Part shown: positions 38,895 to 49,200 of the stretch, piece by piece | Position numbering within the stretch: position 1 is the stretch's first letter | Layout: each line of letters begins with the position of its first letter | DNA from: Litoditis marina | Lineage: Eukaryota > Nematoda > Chromadorea > Rhabditida > Rhabditidae | Direction: 5' to 3' | DNA length: 64,000 bases | NCBI GenBank assembly: GCA_964036275.1 | Contig: OZ038438.1 | Span: forward strand, 13,162,720-13,226,719 | Position numbers and translations under genes: made by a program | Notes under the pieces: generated by a model | Told to the model about the DNA's origin: nothing | Seen by the model: only the letters and a program-made list of their open reading frames with translations | The model's database searches: none

Positions 38895-40187
38895 ATGGTT
38901 ACTGAGAGTATTCGTGATTGCGTGAAATCGATAATTTCGGAAAAGGTAGCAGACGTGTTTGAAGTTTGTAAGTGTGTGAGCAATAGTCATCGTGATGATG
39001 TATTGATTGATCATTCTATGATTGAGAGAGGAGTGGAACCTGATTTGGTGACGGAGTTTCTGGTTGGTGCAAAGAAAAGTTTTGATAGGTTGGATACATT
39101 GTTGAAACTTTTTGAGTGTACTGGAAGTGATATTGTTAGAAAAGTGGAGGAGTGTAGGGTAGAGCGTGATACTTTGCGAAGAAAATGTATTGTTTCCAAG
39201 ATGAAATTTGATGAGTGCTTGAAAGTGAAGATGGGTTTACAAAATGATATCGTGGAACTGCGTGGGGCTTGTGATTTTCGCGACGCTGAGTTACAAAGTT
39301 CATGGGGAGAAATCGATCGCTTGAGGTTTGAGCTTGCTGAAAGTCTCAGTGAAAGAGATGGTCTTCGATCCAATATTGAACACTTGCAGTTACAGGTCGA
39401 TCAATACCAGCATGAGTCTGAAATACCTAGTTCAAGTGGCAGTGATAGGGTACCCATGGAGAATAGTTGGTTAAACGGTGTTCCTAGATATTCGGGCGAA
39501 GACGATGATTTGGTCAAGGTAGTGTGCGCTATATCTCGAAAGTTTGGAAATCTTGGGAGTGATGCGGATCGTAGAGAGGTATTGATCAGGTTGTTGACGG
39601 GTCGCGCACGTTTGTTGTATAACGCTAGGGCATCCGAAGTTGAATGTGGATCATTTGATGACTTAGTTGAAATGCTGTACCGTGATAAGATAAAGGGGAA
39701 GAGAAAAGAGAGCCATAATGTATGTGAGCATATTGGTCACCCAGACTATATCTATCAGAGTGAGTTTGAGCCTGAGGATTGTAGTTCACGTGAGTCAGTT
39801 GAGGAGCGTGAAACAGTAACAAGTGTACATGATAGTGAGAGTATGCTGGTACTTGAAGATGAGAGTGATAGGTCAGTTTCTGTGAGACACATAGTGGGTA
39901 CCGTACTGCGAGCAGAGGACTATGAGATGTTGTGTGAAAAGAAAACAGGTAGTGAGAGACCCAGTTCTGCTGGAAGTTGTGTACTGTGGAAGGTAAACAT
40001 TTTCGGTGTTGAGGTGGAAGCTTGTGTAGATACTGGGTCAGTCATTTCAATTATACCTGCTGGTTTGATGGATAGATTAAGGAAGAAGGGTTTAGATATC
40101 GATGGTATGACTAGATGGGGTGCTGATAGTGAGATTGCGAGTGTTACTGATGCATCAGGAACTGAAATAAAGTTTATATGGCGTTGA
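38895..40187 (+). CDS. Gag-protease-like ORF of the Gypsy derivative
   Basis: The frame is open from 38598 but the first in-frame ATG is at 38895, so the true start is uncertain; an upstream spliced start or a non-ATG start is possible. In the ~430 codons from this ATG, the N-terminal half is rich in Glu/Asp/Lys/Arg heptads and looks coiled coil. A Gag-like capsid segment follows, then an acidic linker, then a retropepsin domain with VDTGSVISIIP. The frame stops at 40187, ten bases inside the next frame, in a minus-one relation. No zinc-knuckle (CCHC) is visible between Gag and protease. Confidence 0.65.
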   Translation: MVTESIRDCVKSIISEKVADVFEVCKCVSNSHRDDVLIDHSMIERGVEPDLVTEFLVGAKKSFDRLDTLLKLFECTGSDIVRKVEECRVERDTLRRKCIVSKMKFDECLKVKMGLQNDIVELRGACDFRDAELQSSWGEIDRLRFELAESLSERDGLRSNIEHLQLQVDQYQHESEIPSSSGSDRVPMENSWLNGVPRYSGEDDDLVKVVCAISRKFGNLGSDADRREVLIRLLTGRARLLYNARASEVECGSFDDLVEMLYRDKIKGKRKESHNVCEHIGHPDYIYQSEFEPEDCSSRESVEERETVTSVHDSESMLVLEDESDRSVSVRHIVGTVLRAEDYEMLCEKKTGSERPSSAGSCVLWKVNIFGVEVEACVDTGSVISIIPAGLMDRLRKKGLDIDGMTRWGADSEIASVTDASGTEIKFIWR

Positions 40188-40939
40188 TAAGAACGGAGAT
40201 GGTGATTGATGGTAGTAGGCGGGAGGTGGTTTTGCATGTTCAGAGAAATTCGGGTGATACTCTTCTGCTAGGCACAAATATTCTTGATACGTTTGGGTGC
40301 TGTATCGAGTTCGCGAAGCCATCTAAGTTGGGTCCTAGCATATCAACTACCTTGTCGTCGGATAGTAATTCGTTGGCTACATGTGAGAGTGAGTTCTCTT
40401 CGAAGGTGAATAGTGGTTACGCGGACAGTTACGATACTTTGAAGGTTGATAATCCTAAGAATATGAAAGAGCTGAGGGATTTTCTGAGTTTTGCCCAGGT
40501 TGGTGAGGCGGTGATATGGCGTTTTGCTGAGCTGATCCATCCGTTGTATGCAATGTGCGAGAGTGGAGATAGTTTTTCCTGGCACGCTGAGCATGAGAAG
40601 GCATTTCATGAGCTGAAAAATCTGTTGTTAAATCCACCTACAATGACAATGGCCGAGGGTGGTGAGAGACCTTTAATTCTGTTTGCGGAGGTTGGTCAGA
40701 TCAGTATCAATGCGGCACTAGCTCAGGAAAACAGTGATGGTGTTCTGAATCCTATTTGCCATGCATCGAAAAAAGTGCCAGGTACAGAAAAAGTGAGTTC
40801 AGATGGGGAGAAGGAGGCGTTTGGTGTAGTTTGGGCGTTGAGAATGTTCCGTTGGTTGACGAGGATCGCGAAAATGATTGTTAGAACGGAAAATCCACAA
40901 TTAGCACCGTTGTTTGTGAGAACCAAGGGCAAGAATTAA
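40178..40939 (+). pseudogene. Gypsy RNase H-region frame, RT deleted
   Basis: The first ~45 codons finish the retropepsin (LLGTNILDTFG). After a ~50-codon linker the frame shows the Gypsy RT-thumb/tether and RNase H consensus: LRDFLSFAQ, FSWHAEHEKAFHELKNLLL, then LILFAEVGQ where an active element has an Asp (usually TDAS), EKEAFGVVWALRMF (Glu retained), and TENPQL where TDH is usual. RT motifs including YxDD are missing. A further frame change occurs near 40,900-40,930, before the C-terminal RNase H consensus resumes in the next frame. Confidence 0.65.
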
Positions 40940-41583
40940 CCAAGTGGATCCTGAAAACACTAGCTTACGATATTCAGATTGAGTACGCGAACGTAAGTCC
41001 TAGTCTAGGTAATTGGTTGTCGGATTGGTTGTCAAAACCTGGCCGAAAACAGGTGAGAGATGGGTTGGCCAAGGATAAGAAGGTGGTATATAAGATCGAG
41101 AGAGATGACTGGTTGTCTGAGCTAAAACTCGACCCGGATTTTTCTGACATCATCCAGGACATGGAGGAGACTGGAAGTAAAGTGTGGTTGGGTTTTGTGC
41201 TACGTGGAAAGCAGTTGACAAAAATAGAAAAAAAGGGCTCTAGTGTTGCAGTTGTTCCTGAAAGTAAGCGCAGAAAAGTTTTCGACGAGGTATGTCAAGA
41301 TGTCGTAGTTGGAAAACTTCAAGCTTTCAAAGTGTTCAAACAGCTCAGCAAGATTGTGTTCTGGGAAGGTATGAGAAGGGAAATTATGGCGTGGTGCAGG
41401 GAACGTGAGAGACAGAGGGAGCCTAGGGTATGGGTGAGAGTAGATGGAATTCACCCAGAGAGTGAAAGAAAATTGTCTCATGAAACGCCTAGGTTACCAA
41501 GACGAGTGAACACTATATACTGCGAGAGTGACTACTTGAAAATGATATCTGGTCGAGATCAATTGAGGTGTATGAGTGTATAG
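40940..41583 (+). pseudogene. Gypsy RNase H end and integrase zinc-region remnant
   Basis: The frame resumes with LTKWILKTLAYDIQIEYA and a segment ending DWLSKP, where an active RNase H has an Asp-containing ADxLSR motif. Downstream, VVPESKRRKVFDEVC and FWEGMRREIMAWC follow the spacing of the integrase N-terminal zinc domain, but the two His ligands are not recognisable. The DDE catalytic core that should follow is absent. The frame ends at TAG 41581-41583. Confidence 0.6.
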
Positions 41584-42192
41584 TTGACTTGGAAGGTCAA
41601 TGAACCATTCTCCAGGTGTCTGGATGATCACCCGTGTGAAGGAGTGCCTGAATTCGTCCGATGTCGCCCATCCGAAGAAGAAGTTCCATCGTCGGCTGTC
41701 AACAATCTACCAGGCAATGATATCTTATTGTTTCCTATTTCTTCTTTTTCTATGTTTTCTCCGTCTCATTGTTTATCTAGTTATTCGTGTGTGAGTTCTG
41801 ATAACGTTCTCCGTCAACGAGAGTTGAGTTCTAAGAACGTTCTTCGTGAGCGGGAGCTGCGAGATAGGGAGAGAAATAGTGCTGAGGGGTGTAGAAATCA
41901 GGCAGATTTTGCAACTGACAGTCATTATGAGTATGATACTATGAATATAGTACGTGTGAAAAGTGGGTCAGGCTCAACCAATGTTGCTGATGGGGTTAGT
42001 TTAACGTGTGAAGGTTTCACGCGTGAGAGCTCTGAGCACAGCGAACCGGCTGGCACTGGTTGTGCTGGGTGTCAACTTCAAAGTTATTCGCATGCGGCTA
42101 TCACTATGCAGGCAGGTTCACAATGGCCCTGTGTGAGAGGGAAGAGTTGTGCGTGTAGTGGGAACACTTCTTTTCAAGGGGGAGGCATGTAG

Positions 42193-42780
42193 TATATTGG
42201 GTTGGTTTGGGGTGTCAGGATGGTAATCGCGACCCAATGAGAACTGTACAGGCGCGCGAGCGGTCGCGGAGCGGATGATGGTTTGAGGGAAAGACAGTCA
42301 GTCTTCGAGTTTGAGAGTGTCGTGAGTAGCCTTTGTGGTTTTCTGTGGTATTCGTTTCTTTGACTCTTTGGTTGTTGGTCTTTCTAGTAGGTTTTTGTTC
42401 TCTTCTGAGTGTCCTCGGATCATTCCTGTCTTTCCTTTATATTTATTGTACTGTTCAATATTTTGATATAAATTCTTATATTTGATCTTTGTTTGTGTAT
42501 TCAAAACTGGAGTATCCTTGTATTCCTATTGATTGTCGTGATTATCGCCTAGTATAGTGGGAAGAGCTTGGGGCTTGTCGACCCAGAGCGAGTAGCTGTT
42601 CGGCGGGCACTGATTGGTTATCAGGTGCAAGGTGCATTACTCAGTTGTAACTTGTTTCTGTCCTTTTATTTGTATTGTGTTTTCCCAAGAAAACACTGTA
42701 CCACAGCAACATAAACGTATTGTTGTTTAAAAATGGGAGAGCAGAGGCAAGCCAACCTCGACAGATTAAGACCTAACTAA
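42193..42780. other. 3' region of the retroelement, no gene
   Basis: A purine run (AAGGGGGAGG at about 42176-42185) followed by TGTAGTATATTGGG at 42188 resembles a polypurine tract and LTR start. I found no matching 5' LTR upstream of 38,600, so this stays a guess. The rest is T-rich with no ORF of interest. Confidence 0.3.
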
Positions 42781-42781
42781 G

Positions 42782-42845
42782 AGGGGGGTCTGGGGGTCCA
42801 TCCCCAGCTAGCGGAGCGCGCGGCGGGAGCCGCGCGACGGGCTAG
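42782..42845 (+). mobile_element. Helitron-like 3' terminus
   Basis: A G-rich lead (GGGGGGTCTGGGGGTCCATCCCC) is followed by a GC-rich hairpin, GCGCGCGGC / GCCGCGCG with a GGGA loop (42816-42836), then ACGGG and CTAG (42842-42845), with T as the next base. A stem-loop a few bases before a terminal CTRR, inserted 5' of a T, is the known signature of a Helitron 3' end. GCTAG at 42807 and 42841 also brackets the hairpin. A matching 5' TC end was not identified, so its extent is unknown. Confidence 0.5.
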
Positions 42846-42849
42846 TTCA

Positions 42850-43240
42850 TACTATATAAAAACGGTGCATGACACTTTTACAATCAGATAAACTGTCTGC
42901 TTTTCAGTTGTTTTTGGTTTGAACAAGATTTAGTTTGGACGATACCATAATAATGAAGAAATGGTGTGGAAAATAATATATGAAAAGTATCCGCTGGTTG
43001 AGCAGTGGAGACTTTTCATATACACGAAAACATCTTATCACACTAGCTAATTTTGAATTTGTTTAATACATAACAAACACATTTATCAGAAGCTTTGAAT
43101 GGGGCAACAACGATATGCGTGATTACCGAAAGTAATATAAATTGAAATAGTGTTGCGTGAGAAATTCAATATCAAACAACCAAGAGAATGTTCGAGGGGT
43201 AGAACTGCTCAAAACAGTCTAGAGATATGAGATTGAACAT
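42850..43240. other. Intergenic/3' flank of FAAH, no gene seen
   Basis: AT-rich sequence containing a TATATAAAA box (about 42855) downstream of the Helitron-like end. A 19 bp inverted pair lies at 42977-42995 (TATATGAAAAGTATCCGCT) and near 43010-43021 (ACTTTTCATATA). No ORF or RNA gene recognised. Confidence 0.5.
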
Positions 43241-46200
43241 TCAGTTAGATTCACTTCCGGGGGCTTTCCATCCTCCAAATTCAGCAGAAATTTCTTCAGC
43301 GGCAGAAATAAGCAGATTGTCCGAGTTGGGACCTCCGATTATCTGCAAATATATGTATAAGAAAATCACCAGAAAAAAAAAGAAATTTGTGGACGACTTG
43401 ACAAAAAATCTATCTTGAAAAGTCATGAGAAGTGAGAAGCTTTTATTGAAAGCTTTGAAAGTTCATCGTCAAATGATCGATAATACCTACTGAGAAACTC
43501 CAAAATGCTTGGCAGAAATACAGACTTACCATGACTCCAGTAGGAATGCCATCAGGAGAAAGACCCATAGGACATTGTACAGCTGGCAGTCCCAGTAAAT
43601 TGACGATACCGAGATGGATCAAATTAGTTGTTTTGAAGAGAAACTCATTGTGGTACGGGGCCAGCGTAGTAAGACTGGATTCATGATATAAGGTAAGACA
43701 ATATTTTATAATTTATGGTATTTATATGAAATAACATTTTTAGTGTAGATTGGTAGCGATTGAAAATGTGCTAGGAATCGTTTCGATATGTTCTGAGCTT
43801 GGCATAAAACTTTGTAGGATTACCATAAAACGTATCTCAGATCAAGTTTTTCTCCATACTTTCGATCGAAAAGCAACGGAATAAAACTACTAACAAGCGG
43901 GGTAGGGAAATGCTCTGTGATTATGCCATTTCTAGTTGGAGCGACTAGTTGGTTATGACTTGATGTTTGGCTAACCTGGGATAAAACAACATTCCATTGG
44001 AACCAAGCAGAGCTGAGATCGATTTTCTCAATTTATCTCGTTCATCATGTAACTGAAGCAACGATCGATTACAGTAGAAGTAAATTTTATATTCACGTAA
44101 AGTTAGCATTCTAATGAGGAATCGTGCACTTTGTCGTTGCACATTTCTGAGTTTTTCTGTGTATTGAAAAGTAGAGCAGTGCCATAGGTTGCCACATGCG
44201 AACCGTTATACAGTCTCAACCTCACTTATTGACTATTCAGAACTTGGATTTTGTGAATCAGAGTACACAAAAAGCGCTACAGTACGTGACATTCTGAACT
44301 GTAGCAGAGTAAAATATTATATGCTTATTTTTGTATTTTTTTCGTCTTTCCTTCGCCTATATTTTTCCATATTTCGAAAGTCAACAGAGGTAGGTCTTAC
44401 TCAATTGTCTGAAAAACCGAAATATTCTCTCGCCACTAAATCAACGTTTTTCTCGACACACGACTATCGCGCGGAGCGCGAAGCGCTCTGCGTGAGTTGT
44501 CTTTGGTTTGGCCATTGCGGACTCGTTTTTTCCTTTTAATTAACAAAAATCTTCAAACATATTCTTTTTTTGAAAACTAAAAGAAGAGAACGTTAGAGAA
44601 TCACGAATTGAACATTGTGTGAAAATTTCAGCCAAATCGGATTATTTTCGCCTGAGTTATGGTTTCGTGTCGTTGTTGAAATGTTCCGCCGTAATTCGTC
44701 CCTCGTCCCTCCTCCCTCGTCCCTCACGGAATTCTGTCCGCATCGTAGTGGAAAAACTACTGAACCAATTCGGCTGAAATTTGAAACATCTATTCTATGG
44801 CAAAAGTTAGCTCGTCGCGCAAAGTATGAAATGTATATGTAATCTCTGGCGCCGGGCGCGGGCGCCAATAGGCGCCAAAAACGACTATTGGAAAAACTAT
44901 CGAACCGATTTAGCTGAAATTGGAAACATGAGTTCTAATGCAAAATTTAGCCCGTCGCGCCAAACATGAGATGTATAGCTCCTCATTGGCGCCGGGCGCG
45001 GGCGCCAATGGGCGCCAAAAACCACTATTGGAAAAACTACCGAACCGATTTAGCTGAAATTTGAAACATGAGTTATAATGCAAAAGTTAGCCCGTCGCGC
45101 CAAATATGAAATGAATACATCATCATTGGCGCCCGGCGCTGGCGCCAATAGGCGCCAAAAACGGCAAAACACTATTTATCGTCAACTAAAATGTTGAACA
45201 CTGATAGAAATTGAATAATTTGGTGGAAAGTGTGAAAGTCTTTTTCCAAAACTGAAATTTTTCTTCTGGCGCTCGAACCAGGCGCCAGATGGCGCCAAAA
45301 CCCAAACTCACGACAGCGTCAATGGAATCGTCTGAAATTCGGTACACTAAATAACTATCACATGGCAAGTAAGATGCTCAATCTGAAAATCAAAAAAGTT
45401 CTGTTGGCACTGTGCGCTGGCGCCAATTGGCGCCAAAGTTGGAAAAATATCAGTTATCGTCAATCAAACTGTTTCAAGTTAACAGATATTGAATATTCCA
45501 ATGTGAAATAAAGCTCCACAAATTTAAAATCGAATTTTATCGTCTGGCTCGGAACAGACGCCAAATGGCGCAAAACAAAAACACACGAAACTTACAATTG
45601 AATAGTTTGATTATTGCTCCAATCAGTAATTGACACATGTAGTGTGTACTGAAAGCTCGAAAACCTAGAAAATTTCGTTTCGTTCTGGCGCCAGACGCGT
45701 GTGTCAATTGACGCAGGAATGAAAAAAAGTTTCAACGAAGGTTTCTGATGTGGTATTGGAAATAATGGCTATATTGTAAGTGAGTTGGTGTCTCTAATTG
45801 TAGATTTGTCAATGGCGCCAATCCCCATCGCTTATCGCCGCTAAAAGCGGTGTACATGTCAATCGGAACGTTTAGCGTTTTTGTTCAGTTGTTGATAGTC
45901 ACAGAGCCAGTAACCTGCGTTATATTACAACATCAGCAATTTTATGGTCTGCATTCGGCTTCGTGCACACACAAAACTGAGATTTCCATAATAGTATAAT
46001 GAGTTCACAAGATCCACTCTGTGAATAGGCAACATATATGAAGTTGTAGGAGTACAACTAGCAAAAAACGAACAATTAGTAAAAAGTGGGGGAACCAACG
46101 AATGTGTGAGTTGTGTTTGGTTCGACCTCTATATCAGCAAAAAGTGAACAATACAAATTGCTGTGATACTGTAGCAGAAGTATTCCGCAAAAATAGAACA

Positions 46201-49200
46201 ATACAAATGTTGCACAATGGTTCACAACGCACGCATGTCGTCAAAGTACACATGAAATACCCTTCGGCAATTTCTGAAATATCATGCGTGCGTTGTGAAC
46301 CATTGTGCAACATTTGTATTGTTCTATTTTTGCGGAATACTTCTGCTACAGTATCACAGCAATTTGTATTGTTCACTTTTTGCTGATATAGAGGTCGAAC
46401 CAAACACAACTCACACATTCGTTGGTTCCCCCACTTTTTACTAATCACCACTAAAAACGCAATTCGCCTACCTCCCTAACAAGATCCTCATCAACGTCTG
46501 CCCTCATCGCGTTTATTAGGTTAGGAAGAGTGTGAGCGGACTGTCCAACTGTCCATTTCACCAACTCCAATGGGCAGTTCACCGGTTCCGTAGATGTACT
46601 GAAACCCTGCAAATCAGCACTTGTTCCAACATATACTGGCCTAATAGTTACTACTTCACGGTTCCAATCAGAAATTTCGGACTGAGACGTAAAAACTCAT
46701 TACAGTCAGTCTGGTGAACGACCTCGCTCGCAACATAAACAAAGCGTTGTATAAAGTGTTTGCTCTTTCCAAAGCAGCTCTTACGGTGTATGTTGTTGTA
46801 ACCCTATGTATTTGTAGTTTGACCCCGCTACATTTCTATTCAAATTTATGAATAACGGCTTGTTTGAAGATCAAACTACCACAATGGTTTGGTCACTCGC
46901 CTAACTTGCTACTCTATATTTGCGTGACTGATTGATGACCCTCGGTAATTATTATATATAATTATCGATAACGTGGGCGGATGACGCAGAACAAGCGCAA
47001 AACTACGTAGCTGGAACATTCTGGGAATGTCGTATTCATAATGTCCTATCAAAGATGAAGTGTACTGTAGGTATGGAAGCAACCAGAGGCCGTATGCATG
47101 AAACATCCCGGGCCGGGTTGGGATGCTATCCCGAGCTGAATTGGCCGGGGAATAGCTCGGGATAGCATCCCAACCCGGCCCGGGATGTTTCATGCATACG
47201 GCCTCAGACGACCATACAAAGGACACAACTAACCTCAGCAGATCTCAACATCTGAGCGAATGTGGGGTCTTCTTTCTCCAAGAAGGAAGTGAACTGCATG
47301 TCAACTCCATTTCTTCGCAAGGCAAACACAATCTTGTTAGAATCCAATTCATACTTATTCTCAAAGTGATGTACAGCCTGGAATCTTTACCTATTTCAAA
47401 TTGAAGTGTATTTAATGGGACATATATAGACATGTAATTCAAGAAATGTGGGCTACAAAGAAATAGCATTGATTTCACAGTTTTCACCCACTCGCTTCTC
47501 TCCGAAATTGGAATGGTCGAAATGTTGAGTTTACCTCCATCATTGACTTCTTTGTTTCTGTGCTCAGCGGTTCCATCAACTGGTAATCGGCCAATCCATC
47601 GGCGTAGAACATTCGTGCTGTCCTGATATCAGAAGGAGTTTCCAATGATTTTCCCATGGGGTGATCCCCGATCATCACCTGAAAGTTTATGGAGTAAACG
47701 AGATGTTCTCATTTCAGAAAGTTCTCATTTTTATTTTCATCATTTTGAAAAACTACTCGTCGAGGCCGCTTTAAAGTTGGCGGTCTAATAGGCTTGGGAC
47801 TAGGGTTGTTAAAGTCGAACTCGAAACTCGACTCGACTCGAAAAAACTCGAAAATTTTCGAGTTTAGTCGAACTCGAAACTCGAAAACTCGAAATTTCTC
47901 AAAACTCGAAAACTCGAAATTTTCCAAAACTCGGACAACTCGAAAACTCGATTTTTCGCCAAACTCGAAAACTCGAAAACTCGAAAATTCGAAATTTTGA
48001 ACGCGAAAACTCGAAAATCAAAATTTCGGACTCGAAAAATGTATCTTTTGGGTCCAAAATATACTCAAAACTCGACTCGACTCGAAAAAACTCGAAAATT
48101 TTCGAGTTTAGTCGAACTCGAAACTCGAAAACTCGAAATTTCTCAAAACTCGAAAACTCGAAAACTCGAAAACTCGAAATTTCCCAAAACTCGAAAACTC
48201 GAAAACTCGAAAACTCGAAATTTCCCAAAACTCGAAAACTCGAAAACTCGAAATTTTTCAAAACTCGAAAACTCGAAAACTCGAAAACTCGAAATTTCCC
48301 AAAACTCGAAAACTCGAAAACTCGAAATTTTCCAAAACTCGAAAACTCGAAAACTCGAAAACTCGAAATTTTGAACTCGATTAACAACCCTACTTGGGAC
48401 TGTCTGAGGGTATTGGAACTATGAGGTTCATGTTTTTCAGGTTTACCATATTGGGATAATGACTCTGCTCTGACGCTACAGATTCACCGAGTGAAAAAAT
48501 AACAAACCTTTGAAATTATTCGGAGGTCTTCGCCAAATCTGGTCATTGGACCGATCCTCGCCATAATGTCAAGTACGTAAGTATTCTCTCTAGAGTCAGG
48601 AACATGGTCTCCGCTTATGCAGTGAATAACTCCTAGAATTAAGCATTGATCGAATGATGTTCTAGACAACTGTTTAAGAACGAATCAACTTAACTAAACC
48701 AAATCTTTGAAACCACATTATGTATACAAACTGTTCCGTTTTTCTAGATGTATAATATTCCTTAATAATACCAACCAGGTGAAGCCATATATCCAAACAC
48801 TCCGTTGACAAAAGATGGCAACCGAATACTACCAGCCAAGTCACTGCCAACTCCAAACTGAAATAAAATGCTTCGATGAAAAACTATTTCTCAGCTACTA
48901 TGCGAGAAACTATGAATGAAATCTGAATATAAACGTTCTGACCACGGTTCTCGTGCTCTGCATTCTTATCAAACTGTTTTCTCGGAATGGAGAAGACGGG
49001 AGTTTTGTTGTACAGAACCGTTAAATCTCGGCTTCAATGCGTGTGTTTCTACACGTCCAATAGTTCCCAGAATAATGCGAATACTGCTCACCAAACTGGC
49101 CCCAGCACCGTGAAGAGCTCCTTCCCCGCCACTAGAACCACCCGGAGTCCTTCGAGAGTCATACGGATTCACGGTTCGACCATACAACGCGTTTTGGGAC

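Larger units (their letters stand above)
38598..42192 (+). mobile_element. Decayed Ty3/Gypsy derivative lacking RT and IN cores
   Basis: Four reading frames in a row carry pieces of a Gypsy polyprotein. Frame 1 (38598-40187) has a long coiled-coil-like region (about 38,950-39,400), a Gag-like segment (YSGEDD... then RLLTGRARLLYNA, about 39,480-39,700) and a retropepsin active site VDTGS with its Asp at 40029. Frame 2 (40178-40939) has the retropepsin tail LLGTNIL and then goes straight to the tether/RNase H region (FSWHAEHEKAFHELK, EKEAFGVVWALRMFR). The reverse transcriptase palm is absent. Frame 3 (to 41583) has the RNase H end and a degraded integrase zinc-finger region without the catalytic core. 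Frame 4 (41584-42192) is Ser/Cys-rich and unrecognised. Two frame changes and an in-frame TAG (41581) separate the frames. No LTR pair was found. Confidence 0.8.

Noticed and set aside
38464..42900. LTR pair for the Gypsy-like element
   Set aside because: ACTATATAAA occurs near both 38,474 and 42,852, but the sequence around it does not match further. No terminal direct repeat was found.
44189..44539. 116-codon plus-strand ORF in the FAAH intron
   Set aside because: Low-complexity AT-rich composition, no domain, and it lies within an intron of a well-supported gene on the other strand.
46102..46451. Pair of mirror-image ORFs starting MCELCLVRPL on both strands
   Set aside because: Both come from the perfect palindrome; identical arms force the same frame on each strand.
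47709..48387. ORFs of up to 162 codons rich in FEFSSFRV or KTRKLENSK
   Set aside because: They are translations of the CTCGAAAA repeat inside the hAT-type MITE.
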